A stretch of DNA of 64,000 nt from Linepithema humile (lineage: Eukaryota > Arthropoda > Insecta > Hymenoptera > Formicidae): positions 4,340,001 to 4,404,000 of the forward strand of contig NC_090133.1 in NCBI RefSeq assembly GCF_040581485.1, written 5' to 3'. Shown one piece after another: positions 1 through 14,157 of this stretch. Every line of letters begins with the position of its first letter. The first letter of the stretch is position 1. Below the pieces are notes generated by a model. The model had not been told where the DNA came from. It made no database searches and saw only the letters and a list, made by a program, of their open reading frames with translations. The translations under genes were made by a program, and so were the position numbers.

Positions 1-3000
1 AAAACTGTTAAGATAAAACTAAAGAGCAACGATCGATTTTACTTAATAAAATTCAATTATTTTATTGTAGCAGTTTCTTTATCATTTTTGAAAAGAAAAG
101 AAATATTAAAATATTATATTATTATAATTTTATTTTTATGACTCTATAAAAAAAAATAAAATTCTATATTGTCAAATAATTATATTAATATAAATATCAT
201 AACAATTATTGATTTACAGCTTACTTAGCGTAGTTATCATTATCGGGACTTTTACTATTATCTGTCAGAAAATTAAAACTAGCTTGAAAGAAGTTTATCA
301 TCGAGGTATATAAATCGAGACTATAAATCAGTTGTAATTTACGAGATAACTCGATAACGCATAAAATGAGGACTTTCATCTATCGTGCTGGCATATCTCG
401 ACGGAAGATTTTTTTCCTCGCCATCGGAAGGAGAATCGTGCGACCAACGCGATAGTTTACGGCCTATGGAACGCGGTCCCTGCTCAAAGAGAACGACCAC
501 GACGTGTCTTCCGACATCGTCGTCGTCGTCATCGTCGTCTAACTTCGCGTAACTTAGACTCTCGACGCGAGAGCATAACTTTAATTACAGAAGTTGGGCG
601 CATTGTCTAAGAAGAACGGCGGACGTGCGGCAAGAAAGCTCGCGCAAGCTCGCGCTTTCCCGACGGCTAAAGTTTTCCGCGCTGAGACGCGGAACTCGGC
701 TGTTTGGTCGCGGGGCTTGGAAGAGCATACTCGAAAAACACGAGGGCGACGTCTCCGGGAACACGATACTAATGATAGAATACAGAGAGAAGAAGGGAAC
801 CGCGTTTTCGTCAAAAGTTAGAATCGTTTAAGCTCGTATGAAATTTCGTATGAAAATTTGACGCGTGATTGTGTATTGAGAGTGATGTTTATGAAACTTA
901 AAGATACATCAAAGAAAATCTTCTGATCTTCAGTATCAATATATCAGTTGCTTCTTGCTTTCAGCAAGTTTGTTATCTGTATAGAAGGTACATTGAACGA
1001 ACAGTTCGACACTTTCCAAATCAATAAGAAGAAAGATCTAATATTGATTCAAGTCAGCTATTTCAAAGATATTATGAATTTGAGTAATATTACAAAAGAT
1101 TCATGTGCTTTTATAATGTACTGTCTCTGTGTTTTTAGTATAAATAAATTTATTGTACCTTCCTGTTATTATAATTATTAAGGACGATTATTTTCAAAAT
1201 TTTTTTATTCAAAACTAAACTACAATATTTCCGAAGAAATTAAATAATAACAATTATGTTGCTTCGCGTTGCTTCCACTAAAGAATCGCCCCTACACCGT
1301 ACATATTGTTTTAACACGGACCGATAATCCGAAGAGAATTACGACGCACAAAAAAGACGGATGCTCAAAATAATAGATAGGATCAAAGGAGAAAAGGAGA
1401 AGTTGCGAGAAGCGAGTGACGATAGACGGCCCTGGGATATTTTCGAGATAGCGAAGCGAAGGAGATAAGAAAGAAGGGCCCGCGTTGGGAGCCCTCCGGG
1501 GAAAACTTGTCTTTTTCCCTTTTGTGAATCGGCAAGCAGGCGGACCGGGAGTATTGTTCCCCAACTATATTTAGAATAGTAAACGTGTTGCTTCCGTCGC
1601 GTTGTAGTTGAATATTTCACTCACAGCACTATGGCGTCTTTACGGCATGCTGCGCCATGGTGCAGCGCCGGATTGCAACTTCTCTCCTGCACCTTCGACT
1701 TCCGCTTCTGCCTCCTTCGCGACCCGAAGCGTACGTGCGCGTTCGCTCGCGAAAATATTTACTAACGGTATCGGTAGCGGTTCTCGATATATAATTCGCA
1801 GGGTTTGTTTCTTATCGATTTGAAGCAAGATAGAAAATGTTTCTTCTTTAGAAAGAAAATATTAAATAGAAATAAAACATTCTCCTTGTCAGATGACTAT
1901 TGCTAAAATAATAACAGAATATCTTTTAAATGAAAAAAAAAGTTAAACTGGATTTTCGTTTGAATATTAACAAATCGACATGTTAAAGTAAAAAATGAAA
2001 AATTGTGACATGGTAAATATAAAAATTAATATTGGATCTATCATGTTTCATTGTATAAAGTATTCGTTAATGCTTTTTAATCTTTACAACTTAATATTCA
2101 TAATTTATCATTATCTTGGTGACATATCAATGAGTGCTTTCAGCTTAGTAACATAAGTCGACACAAGTCGGGCAGTTTTCATAATCCGATCTTATATTCA
2201 AGATTTTAAGGATCTTCAAGGTTTTAAGTACCGTATTTTAAGATGCTACATAGATTCATAATTATAAAATAAGAAAATCTCCGTTTTAATTCACGACTAT
2301 AAATTCATATATAATAGTATCTTAAGACGATCTTAAAACACACAATCTTAATACAATCTTAAATATGATAATCTTAAGAAAATATGACGAAGACTTGTGT
2401 CGATTCATATAATAAGCGCAACACAATTAATTGTGTTTTTATGGATATGCTATTAGGATTGCGCGCTTTGCAGTATTTATATATAAAATCAACTCAATTA
2501 ATTTTTTACAGTACATCAGCAGATGAATCGACATCTCGTTTCAATGATTTCACAATTCAACTATGTAACCTGTAAAGTTATTAAAAGTTTCTTCTAGCTA
2601 TACCGAGTGTACCGAGAATATCGCAGAACTGTGGTGTTCTGCGAGAAAATGCTGCGGATCCTGCCGCAGGAGGACATGGCAGGAGAGAGGACCCCCAGGA
2701 GGACAGAAGAGGAGACGAGACCCGGAGCAGCGGGGAGAGAGAAGTAAAGTCTTAACGGCGTTGCAAGGCGGAGCGTGGAGGTGGCGAGGGCGGGGCAAGT
2801 GAGGTTCCAGAGGCGTGATGTATCGACGGAATTCCAAAGTAAGAAGTTACGAACTCGGAGACCGAGAGAGGAAGCTCGCGTCTTCAGACGTTTTCCTTTC
2901 TTCCGCTTCCAACCTCGCCACTCCACGCACGGCCTTTATACGATTTACTTCGCGCCGTTAACGCTTATCATTTATGTCCAGACGAAAATATGTATATACA

Positions 3001-6000
3001 TAGCATCACAATCTCACTACAAAATGCATTTTTTATGATAAATTACTCACCGTATCGTTGTCCTGCTGTCGTCCGATGCCTCTTAGGTTTTCCCCTCTCA
3101 CTATCAGCGGTCTTTTGAGACGGTTCTTCGTCGGCACTCACGAAACTTAAAGCTGCCGAAATTCACTACCAGTACTGAAAATCTACAATATACGTAACGT
3201 AAACTATAGATTTCCGGTAACCGGCAGTAAATTTCGAAACGCAGCCTTACACGCGTTCGCGGCGCACGCATTGCTCGCGCGCGTACCCGAATGCGGAAAT
3301 CGCGCGACACTTTAAACGGCATTCACGACGCGCATTTTATTATATTACGACGGAACAAATATATTTAGCATCGATTACGCGCACAAATAAATATATTTAC
3401 ATTAGAATGATATCTGAAATAGCTATACATATACTATAGCTATACATATACATACATGCGAAGATCTCTACAAATTTCTGAATTTTAGAACCTTACATTT
3501 TTCAAATCTAAATCGTTCAAACATTTCAAATTTCACTGTTCAATATTTTGAGTAGTTGAAATTTTCAGTTTTAAAAAATGTCATAATCTTAAAGTTTGCC
3601 AAAAAGAAAAAGAAAAAAAAAATTCTCATCGTGAGAGAAAAAGTGCGAAGTCACTAGCCCATTCTATTCTGAAGGGCCGACGTTGAAGTAAACGCTTCGA
3701 TCGAATACGCTCTTGTGGGCTCGGACTCGAGTAATTCGGCGATCGGCCCGGGCGGCGCCGCTTTAGGTCGGCAATGTTTAAGGGCGGTTTTATAGTGTTC
3801 GGCGCAGAGGTCAACCTGGCCTCGGATACATCACCCCAGACCCCTTACGTCCCCTTGATGGATCGCGGCTCCCTCGATCCCGTCGTATGCAGCATTCGAC
3901 TTCGATTTCTCATCCCCGGCTACGGATTACGCGTCAAATGGATCCATATCCATCGTGCGCCACAAACGCGTCCGACATCGATCATTTTTCCGGAATGATA
4001 TATTCAACATTAAGCCTGTTATAATATAATTGATAACTAAGGCTATCGTAACTGATTCAAATTTCGCTCTAGATTGCAAGAGATTTCTTTTTCATAATAT
4101 ATCGCTCGAGATATGTCACATCACGTGTCATTTAACTCTTTAACATCTTAATAAACTTAATATTTAGCACTTAGCTTTCTCGCCGCTGCTGCCGTCATTC
4201 TGCCAGATTCACGCCCGCGGGAATAGATCTGCGATCGCAATCAGAAAACTGCATTCTGCACCTACAAAAAATATATTTATGTTAAATATAAATAATTATT
4301 ATATGTAAAATACATGTAAATTTCAGAGCAAATTTAAAGTAATAAATGCACATTAATACAATCTCTTTTTAAACGTTAGTATCGTTGCTTTCGAACGATC
4401 AAACGAGATTCGACAAAAGCTGAAAGGCTGCGGTACGCGTTTTAACAACTCCGTTTGCAACGTTGGCAAGTTCCGTGCACTCCGGTGCATCGAATCGAAG
4501 CGAGAGAATCTTTGATGTTGGCGCCTTCTCGCTCACGGTCCTCCTCGCATCGTCGCAGACGTTTAATCTTCGGAGATGCGAGTATTTACACGAATCTATC
4601 GTGAATTTGTCTCGACCGGCGCCGGCGTCTCACCGTCGTACTTTTCGTTTGCTCTCGCAACGAGCCGTAATGACATCTCGCTCGGATTACTTTTCGTCAC
4701 ATTGGTATATTACAAAGTTACACCAAATTTACAGATCTATGTATTATACGGTAGAAAAGATCGGGAGAAGATTTGCAGAATAGATTGCGATTTATCAGAA
4801 TTGAAACAAGCATCGCGCGAATCACAATGGAATTGACAGACAGTAAAGTGTTTGCAATCACGTTAATTAAACGGAAAGAGAAAAATATGTTTATAGCGTG
4901 ATTAGTGCTTTGAAATCTTTAAACAATCCCTTAACAAAATCATCGTCGTCATCGACACACGTGACTTACATGTACTATATATCCTTATATGTACGCACAT
5001 ATATTATACGCACGTACGACCACATCGGTGTATATCAGATGGCATTTTGCTGTACGTCCCGCGACGCGCCCCATTCAGAGCCGCCCTAATAGAAAAATGT
5101 CACGGAATGTCGGAAATTGGAAAGCTTATTCATATTTTTTCGATACACCCGCGCGCGCGCTCGGCAATGCGCGATATCGCGGATCGCGGCCGTATTTTCA
5201 TTTCGCATGCCTAACGCGAGGAGCACAATCCTCCGCCCTGCGCCCCTCCACGCCGAGGGACGAGGAAAGGTGGCGGATGCCGCAAGGGTGCAGCCGATGG
5301 AGGGTGGCAGAAACGACGGACGAGAGAAGAGAACGCACGGGCGGCGGATTGCGCTGGTAAATGCAAGCAAAGGGAGGGATGATGCCGCGCGCCCGCGGTG
5401 AGAGAGCAACCCGCCATTCATGCGTTTCATTTCTGGAAAGCAGCCGCGTATATATTATACGTACGAGTATACGTATATTTCACAACGAGCTTTTTCAATT
5501 TCTCCGCCCAGCGCTGGAACGCGATCGAAGGCACCGAACGCGCGCGTGATTACTCGAGCGCGGTTACTTACTCGCGATCGCGTTACAAAGCGAATGCAGA
5601 TTGAAGAGACTACAACGAAGCTTTTTGCGCTATAAGTAAGCGAATTTCGCGGGTTTTTAATTATCCTCCGCACTGTGAGTTAACGACATTTTTCTAGTAC
5701 CTTAATAATTGATAAACAGGAGCAATTCATAAAATTCTGTAATCTTACGATTGCATGAAATGTCTTTAGAATCAAATTAAATCATTCTTTCATTATTGTA
5801 AGAAATATTTTTATGATTAATAATATTAACAAATTAATTAATTAATTATTTGAAGTTTGGAATTCAATAAATGAGGGATTGCATTAATCGATGCAAATGT
5901 CAAACAATTTAAAATCAGCAAAAATAATATAGAATAGATAAAAAATAGAAAATAAAAGGAAGAATTAGATGATGTCTACTGAGTGAACTATATCAAGCAA

Positions 6001-8452
6001 TGACGAAGCTAATCTGTTGGAAAGAGATAAAAAAAACGTTAGGCGAGAAGATTTCCGAATCGCGCGCGTTCGCGTTTTCCTTCGGATGTGCGACCTAAAA
6101 ATAAAAGTTCTTTCGGCAATGCCCATGTCACTTTTGGCAGGACGAAGAACGCGCGGGAACGCGAGGGGACGGACGCGAGAAGAGCGGCATCAACGTGGCG
6201 TTGGAAATTAGACACACGTTTCATTTCCTGGAGCGACTGCGATTTCCGTCGTGGCTTCAAATATTGGAAATATCGCGCGGCAGCGTTCAATTTACCGCGC
6301 GATCCGATCGGGTTTTATAAGCGCGGAAAAAGCGCGCGCGAATACACACGCCGACATCCGCCTCGACGACGGCGACAACGACGATGACGACGACGACGCC
6401 AAACGCTTATCCTCGGGATCTCTCTGTCGAGAAAGAGCGTTATTCTCCTCTTCTCCTTCGAGACGGCGATGAGCTAAAAAACTCTCTTCTCTAATTAAAG
6501 AAGATTGACAATTAATGTTACAGAAAAAAAGATTGCAAAAAAATATTTTACTTTTATCGTTATTTTAATAAAGCGAATATCTTATTAACATTTTTACTCT
6601 ATAAGTTTCTCTATAAGTTTTATTTATGCATCTCAATTGTATCAAATTTTTAAAATCTATGCAATAAACAGTCTTCAGGGTGTTAAAAATAACAATCACT
6701 AATTTTAAGTTTTAGTATATCACACACGCACGCACAGACATTAATATATAATAGTATAATAACGTTTCTAGTTTAAAACTCAAGAATATAGTCTGTGCGA
6801 TGAGCAAGAAGATTATAGAGTCCTCTAAATTACATACAACAGAGCGCCGTAGAGCTCTCTAAATTACATAATAGAGTAAATTTGAAATATTGAAGTAAAT
6901 AATGCTTATTTACTTGAATAATGCATTAATTTACTTATTGCAAAATGATTTCTTTGATTTTTTTTAAGTGTTTGTTTCATTTTGAGGAGAATTGTGAAAA
7001 ATTCTAATCTCGTGCGCAGCGTTCGTGAAATTCGCCGCATCGTTAATACCGGGTATTAATCCGACCGATTAACGAGCGGCGCGATGTTGTTACTTTAACA
7101 TCGGGCTTCGTGGTCGGTCGGCCTCGTCGTCGGGAGAGAGCGTGCATTAGTTCGTCTCGTGCAACATTAAATACGGCGCGAGCGTTTTACAGCGGGCGCG
7201 CGCACGGCCATCTTGGTTATTGATTGCACCCTAGTTACGGGCACACGGACGACGACGAGGCCGGCTGTCTCGTTTGCTTTGGTCGCTCATTACTTTCTAT
7301 GCGGCCACGCATTAGCTTTCGCCAAGTCGACACGCAGTCGCCGATATATGCGTGCGCAAATACTCGTCGCGAAATTACCTCCTCTTGAATGCGAGAAACG
7401 CCTCTGAGTGGAACAAAATATACAAACATCGATTTTTAATTCGGACACTGTCTATCATTTTTGTCCCGAATTTACTGACAACTACAAGGATATTTTTATA
7501 AATGATTATTTTGCAAGAGAAAATTGAGTCCATTTTTTGCATGATTTTATTCTCAACATTGCAAATTTGATTGTTATTATCAATCAACATTTCAAAGTTT
7601 TTTTAAAAGTAGTACGTCATAGATTCTAGTTTATAATATATGCATATATATATATATAATTATATTAATAAATTATGCAATATAGCGAAACGTGTATGCT
7701 AAGGTAAATGTCGAAATTTTCTCCACGCTGTCAGGATGTGTAAAATTTTCTCTGCGTCGAATGCAAAGCGCGCTCGGTCGGGTCCCCGCGGGTTGCCGGA
7801 TTAAATATTTAAGCACTTTCCATTAGCGTACCGGTTTATACTTATCAGGGATAAAGTCAAAGGGGTCTTCCGCACAAAGTCACGCCTCGAACGGAGAATA
7901 GTTGCCTTTCTGTGTTGTGTTCCAAGTCTTTTGTTTAATCTTTCGAATAAAATTTAGAATTAATTTCGTAATTTTTGTTCTATGTGATAAAAATGATGAC
8001 AGCAATTTATTATTTCTAAAAATAAAATTATTGAATTTTTACTAATATAGGCTACACAAGCGCGCGCTATGTGCATTCTACAATTATCAATATTATAGTG
8101 AAGCAATCTCTTCTAACTTTCTTTGCCTTTAACTATTATGAAATATTTATATCGTCAAACATTGCCAGTAATTATACCTAATTGTAATCACACGCTTCAG
8201 TCCTTTGTATCAGGAATTATGAGCTCACGAAGTCTTCTCGCAGTAGCAGTTTCTCGCGCTTGGAATCACTGTGCAGTCGAACAAACGCCATAATTTTATA
8301 GCAGACCAAGCGGAAAGGCTCGCAGTTGGTTACAGCCGTTAAGCAAACGCTCACCTAGCGCGGGTTGATTTAGCTTTCAAAGCGATTCGATATGAGACAT
8401 CAATAATATAGCACGTCGAAAATTGACCTATCCATAACCCGGCGGCGAGATA
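1..8452. other. Non-coding DNA with alternating CpG-rich and AT-rich blocks
   Basis: I see no supportable gene here. CpG-dense stretches lie at roughly 370-830, 1270-1790, 2590-2940, 3060-3330, 3620-3990, 4380-4700, 5060-5660, 6010-6480 and 7000-7400, separated by AT-rich spacers. Open frames reach at most about 120 codons, overlap on both strands, and sit in the CpG-rich blocks where stop codons are rare by composition. None shows a recognisable domain or a convincing splice pattern. A short (TCG)n-like tract lies at 516-540. At 2190-2390 there are scattered copies of ATCTTAA-like words. Confidence 0.6.
516..540. repeat. Short (TCG)n-like trinucleotide tract
   Basis: The sequence is built of TCG triplets with one ATC interruption. 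This is a simple repeat within a CpG-rich block. Confidence 0.8.
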
Positions 8453-8534
8453 GAGGAAGAGGATGAGGAGGAGGAGGAGGAGGAGGATGAGGAAGAGGAA
8501 GAGGAGGAGGAAAAGAAGAAGAAGGAGAAGGGAG
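8453..8534. repeat. Purine-rich (GAG/GAA)n tract
   Basis: About 80 bases consist almost wholly of GAG, GAA and GAT triplets on the + strand, a polypurine microsatellite. The pyrimidine-rich complement encodes a run of prolines and serines in a frame on the minus strand that I regard as spurious. Confidence 0.9.
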
Positions 8535-8736
8535 TTTCATATGATTTAAACCGTTTTCCCCGTTAGACAATTTATCGCGGATTATTCTCTCGTTATTCAA
8601 TGGACATCTCGTGAAGCTCACGGCTGCCACGCAGTCCGCCGGGAGTTGCGTGTAATAGTTTAATTCATATGTAAATGCTATAGCGAATCGTGCGGTAGGC
8701 AAGGTGGCGAGACCTACATGCGAAGAGGGCACATAT

Positions 8737-8745
<9 letters not shown>

Positions 8746-8802
<57 letters not shown>

Positions 8803-8803
8803 G
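8746..8803. repeat. (GA)n microsatellite
   Basis: Nearly pure GA dinucleotides run for about 58 bases with one phase slip near 8781. It lies about 210 bases downstream of the polypurine tract. Confidence 0.95.
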
Positions 8804-11800
8804 GAGCCGTGCACTTGCGCGAGCGGCCTCATAAATCTGCAATGGGATACTCCACATAATTAGAATTAGCCTTTCTGCTTCACCGAGCCACCGCCACGCC
8901 GCGATAGATCATCCACATGCATTTTCCACTTTACGGGACTCGAAACGGAAGCATGTCCATTCGCGTTTTGCGCCTATATCGCGTATTAATCTGCTAATTA
9001 ATTGCGTTTACTCACGAAAAGAAAGGTGGGATTAAGTTTTTCGATGTTTATCTCGACGCGATATATGGAAATAATTTTAATACATTAGTACATTTCATAA
9101 AATGTACTGTATTCGAGAATTGAGAAGTCTAGAGAAGTTTACAAAAAATTTGATAATAAAAATATCTTTATTGGTTACAGAGTCTATTATCAATAAAATG
9201 TATTCTTATATAAAAAAATTTTATAATTATTCTTGGCGAATTATACTCTCTTTCAAAATTTAAGCCACTCTCATCATTCTGTACATCTGAATTGTATAGT
9301 TAATTTTTGCCAATACTCACACCAAAGCCGATATAGATTTTACATTGCATAATATTTGCGTTCAATATAATACCGTAGACGTTAAAATTTGTCAAACGAC
9401 ACACTATCGGGTTTAATATCGCTGAGCGGCGCGTAATTAGTGTAAAGTACATACTTCTTTTTCACCCGATAAAAAGTAAATAAACGTGAAAAGTATTCGT
9501 AGATTGAATTACCGGGCGAGAACCGGCGGCGACTCGACGAACATCGACGCCACCCGCACGCTTTTAATTGAAACAAATAGAGTGATCAGCGAGTGCTAGT
9601 ACGACAGAACGAGAGACAGAAGGGGTTGTAGGCCATCGCGAACCGGGCGAGAGTGGCGACGGGGGTAAAGCGAGAGCGCGAGGGGTTGCCGGGTACACCC
9701 TTTCGTGGGATTATTCGGCCGGGTAATGTATGGCAAACATAAATCACAGAACGCGGGACTGTCGCTTGAACCTACACGAAACTCTCTGTCGGAGATGATC
9801 CACTCGCTCGTGCGACGCGGTTAGACTAATTGGTGGGCCGAATCATCCCGCAGCATGGCTCCAAAGGGAGCGGAAGATGATCGAACTCATCATGCGAAGT
9901 CGCGCGAAACGCGAGCGAATCAGTGAATTCGCGAAAAGCAAAAATTCGATGTAAAACCTCGGAATGTGACTCGAAGAAAATTAATCGCAAATACTTGAGA
10001 TACAAAATATTATATGTGCGAAGTTTTACGTGTCATAAAATTGTCAGTGTAAAAATATTACAGAGATTGCAACTTTAAAATATGACTGGCAACTTCAGTG
10101 AAAGAAACGAAGAACTACGTGGTACAGAAAGATATATAGTCGGCTCGGGCTCACTTAAATATCTCGCCAATGTAACTTAGCGTCAGCGCAACGCGCTATC
10201 CTTTCACTACGACGGAACTATGTATAGGCTTTTGATGTTGGTTCATTACTCTCACGTTCTGACGTTTCGTTTGTACTCCGCGCAGTGGTATAGCCGTGAT
10301 AGTCCATCCTATGCGAATCCGTGCGTCGTTACGCTAAGTTCTAATGACGCGAGCGATCGGCACAGAGAGCCCGAGGCGTGAGCGAGCGTGTAGAATATTG
10401 TTAACAAGAGTATCGGTGAATCGGCAGTACGCGAGTTCGATGTCATAGGAACCAGTTGTTTCGTATTGTCAGTGCAGAACCCGAAACCGGAAGTTACGGG
10501 TATCGAGTCGCGCTACCACTGCTGGTTTGGGTTGGTCGGGCGACCACGTTGGCGGCTGCGGGGGTTAACAGAGAGGGAGAAAGAGAGACGGAGAGACAGC
10601 CTCAGGCACGTACCGGCGTGGAGTCGATGTAACGGGTAGACAGTTGTGCCCGTTGGATACACTCTAGCGAACTCGTTATACGCGCGAACTCCTCTGTAAG
10701 CCTTGTAAGCGATACCGTTGTAACAAACGCGCGCGAGGCTGTTGATACTAGCCGTCGGATGCGATATACTCGCGCCACGCGTGATAAGTAACGGTGGTTT
10801 ATCGATAATTTTCGAAAATCCGTTAATATATGAGAAACGTTGAAAAATTAATCGTTGGCAGAAATAAATTGTGAAAAATACAATTATTAAAATTCTTTTT
10901 ATACATTTTCTTTCCAAAATTAATTTTCTCTTTGAATTGGTAATATAAATGGTTTCATTTTAATTATTTGATTGAAGCGATAATTTTATCGGTTTTTAAT
11001 GACTATTTCTATTATTTTAATATTTTTTTTACGTTTTGTATTAAGATTTTTATATATTCATTTAAATACTTTTTATTACTTTAACACTTTCTCATGTCTC
11101 CATTTTACTTACTTACGTAATTGAATAATTACAGGATTCTGTGAATTCTTCGGTAAAAATTCTTTCTATAATTTCAACATATTCTTATATTGTGTGTGTG
11201 TGTGTACAATAGTTATTCAGGTAGCATAAACGTATAAACATTCCAGCAAGTCAGGAAAGCACCGTCATCGCCGAAATCCGTCTAGCGCCAATAGTTGAAT
11301 AATCAGATGTTTCTAATCAGGGATAGGCTTAGCATCTTTATAACGAATCTTATAACAGATAAATCCACGTCATCGTTCACTCCGACCCGGGACGAATTGC
11401 TAGCTATGATAATCGCGGATCAGTCGACGCAGTGCATCGGAAGCGCTGTTGCGGGAATTGCGACGCGTCATGATGTTTAATCGAACGACGATCGTAATAA
11501 TCGTTAGCGAAGGGGGAAGACTGATGCGATACGAACGAGGCTCGACGATGACCTCTTCGCGAGAAGAAACGAGCGCCGGAGAATACGTTTCCTCGACTCC
11601 GCCGTCTGGCTGCTTCCTGCTTCTCGTTTTATTATCCTCCGCGTTAGACACTTGTCCCATAGTATCGTCGCAAAGCGTAACGCCGTTAGAGTTTCTAAAT
11701 GGCTTTGTGCTCGACGGAAACAGTCATTTGCGATAAGGGCTTGTTCGCGTCTTCGGGAGGGAGAAATTTCAGAGAGAAAGAACGTGAGGGTTGAACCTGG

Positions 11801-12835
11801 GCAGAAGATCGAGAAAGGCGACCGTGATCGTTAAAGACTGACGAAGAGAACGAAAGGGAGAAGGGGCTGACAAGTCTGGAAAAGGCGATTTGAGTGTGAG
11901 AGAAAGGTAAAGAAGAAAGCAGGCAGTCTTACGATAGCAGAAAAGGAGAACGACATTACAATCAAAGTAACGCGTTTTAAAGCGAGCCAGACGCTGGGGA
12001 AACTTTTGCGTCGTCTTAGCAACTTGCACCGCTTTGAAGAGAAATAAAACCTTCCTAGTTGCATTCGGGAAGTAAACTTGCGTATTATTATTGAACTGTC
12101 TGGAATTTGAGTCGTTTACACTCTCTCTCTTAAAAATTGCTAATTTAATTACATTGTTCTTCATTATACTGTATTATACTATTCTTTACATAATTTTTTC
12201 AGTTATTTAAATATGTGCATAATTATAATAATTTACTTATACAATTGCAATTATGCATTATAATTGATAGTTTTCTTAATTGTTTGTTTTATTGGGATAA
12301 GATAGATAATTTATGTATTTCAATAAGTTGTGATAATAATAGGTAGGACATTATCGACGGAAGAGTTTAAAATGTTTAAGAGTAATGGTTTTTATAGATA
12401 GAACGTACAAGTGGATCGGCGACCCCGACGGGATTATTATCCAGTTAGTGTTAGGGCTGGTGGCGCACATGGGTTCTAAAATCGCATAAATAACTCAACG
12501 GGGATAAACCTCCCGCGTCGAAGGAGAGACTAAGGATAAGGACAAGGGGAACTAGGTGATATCGGCGGATAGCGATTCGGAAAGAGCGGAAGAGGCGTAT
12601 TAGGGGGTGTCTACAGGGTTAAAAGATATGATTTTAGTCAGTGATTTGTCAAATCGCGTGTATTGGAGATCGTGCATGCATACGCATATTAAAGTTAGAG
12701 GATAAAATAATTTTGCTTATTTTGGCAATTGAACTTTATGTCAAATAGCGCGCGTTTTGATTATAGTAAAAAAATAAAGAAAATTTTCTGTATATAAGAA
12801 TGCGATTTTTTTATTATACCGGAGCAAAAATATTT
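8804..12835. other. Non-coding DNA
   Basis: No gene can be supported. A CpG-rich stretch spans roughly 9480-9960 and another about 10140-10790, the latter with several purine-rich words. AT-rich DNA follows. A short (TG)n tract lies at 11191-11205. The longest open frame, about 134 codons on the minus strand at 10513-10917, has no recognisable family features and I take it as chance. Confidence 0.55.
11191..11205. repeat. Short (TG)n tract
   Basis: Seven and a half TG dinucleotides occur in a row in AT-rich DNA. Confidence 0.9.
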
Positions 12836-12841
12836 AAAGAG

Positions 12842-13252
12842 ACAAGGGAAGAACCAGAAGGAGATTGCGAAAACTGTGAAATGCTCACGTTGTGACTATC
12901 AAACGTTTTGAGGAGACCAGTTCGCACTCGAATAGAAAGCGCATAGGCAGGAAAAGAATAATCACGAAACGCGAAGATCGAAAGTTAATTCGTGAAAAAC
13001 CGGAAAATTTATTGAAAACCGGAAAAAAACATCTGAGCTAACTACTGCCTTCACAAAGAAAACTGAAATATCAATTTTTGTTAGAACCGCGGGAAGGAGA
13101 CTTGTAGAAGGTGGTCTCAAAAATTGCAAGGCCAGAAAGAAGCTTTGACTCTTGAAAAAAAAAACACGAAGTTCCGTCGACACTAACAATTCACCCAGGA
13201 TTGAGCAAATATAGTTTATAGGATGCCTAATACTTTTGGCCAAGGCTGTACA
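12842..13252 (+). pseudogene. Tc1-like transposase N-terminal relic with right terminal repeat
   Basis: Two pieces of a Tc1/mariner transposase N-terminus are readable on the + strand. The first, near 12843-12890, gives GKNQKEIAKTVKCSR, typical of the first helix-turn-helix of Tc1 transposases. The second, in another frame near 12930-13000, gives RKRIGRKRIITKREDRKLIR, the GRPRKTT-like linker between the two DNA-binding subdomains. Stops and frame changes separate them and the DDE catalytic domain is absent. At 13227-13250 the sequence ends with CTTTTGGCCAAGGCTGTA, a terminus typical of Tc1-type elements. I found no matching left end, so this is a 5'-truncated, internally deleted copy. The element family is established knowledge; the exact family is unknown. 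Confidence 0.75.
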
Positions 13253-13770
13253 TACCATATGGAGATAATGTACACCGATGAAAAGTCAATTTTTTTCCTT
13301 GCTACTTTTACAAATTGCACTTTTGATTTTACTCAAGTCATCTCTTCAACATTTTCATAAAACATTAAAAGTTTGCGTTAAGAATCTCGGTGGCTTAATG
13401 GCGCGTAAAATCGATACAGGAGAATACGATTTTACGCATTCGGCGTTAAAACGACGTAGACGTCCGGCGTCCGCCCTCGGCGCAAGGGGCAGCCCAGCGC
13501 CGAGTTAAGGCGCTAGGGAGCAATTCCCTTAAATGCCCTGTCGCCCGCAAAAAGCCACTCTGTCTAAAAAACACCCCGGGCTCGTGTCCGTGCGCGGAGG
13601 TGCGTGCATGTATGCGTGCGTCGACATCCGCCACTCAGTCTATTGCGTTTCGCGTTCTCTTTCTCTTCGAGTCTCGGGATTATATTAGTGTTTATGGCGC
13701 CGATAAAAGTGCACCGTCGACCTCTCTCATTCCCGTGTCCCGTCCTCGTCGTGCATCGTAATGCCTGGAT

Positions 13771-13830
13771 TTGACGTCCGGCACCCTCGACCGCTTCCGG
13801 ATTCTCTTACTCTGCCACTTTTCGATATTC
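13771..13830 (+). repeat. Diverged local direct repeat, copy A
   Basis: This segment aligns to 14158-14224 with shared words such as CTTCCGGAT and ACTTTTCGATA in the same order. Copy B has a small insertion before ACTTTTCGATA. The copies are about 390 bases apart and look like an old local duplication. Confidence 0.6.
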
Positions 13831-14157
13831 TCCTCTGGTTATTCAATTCCCGCTTAGATATGGGCGAAAGAAACAGATAAAAAAAAATTGAGCAAAATGG
13901 GCAAAATAAAAAATTAGAGGTACTTGTGACAGCTGGAGTTGATGCCGTAAGTTAGTGCTAGAGTTTAGAACGTCAAACTTCAAATTAGAGTTTCAAGTTT
14001 TTAGAGCTCGAGGGATAGTGATAAACTGTGACATTCCAGCGAACATAAAAATATCGATAACTCGGCATTCCGATGACAAACGCTTTAAAAACGACGACAC
14101 CGGAGATAAACGCGCGTTCGATTACTACTTAGACGCACACGATTAAGGGGGTCGACG

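Noticed and set aside
13404..13438. Small hairpin with 11-base arms (GCGTAAAATCG)
   Set aside because: It is short enough to arise by chance in 64 kb, with no poly-T, promoter or neighbouring gene to give it a role.
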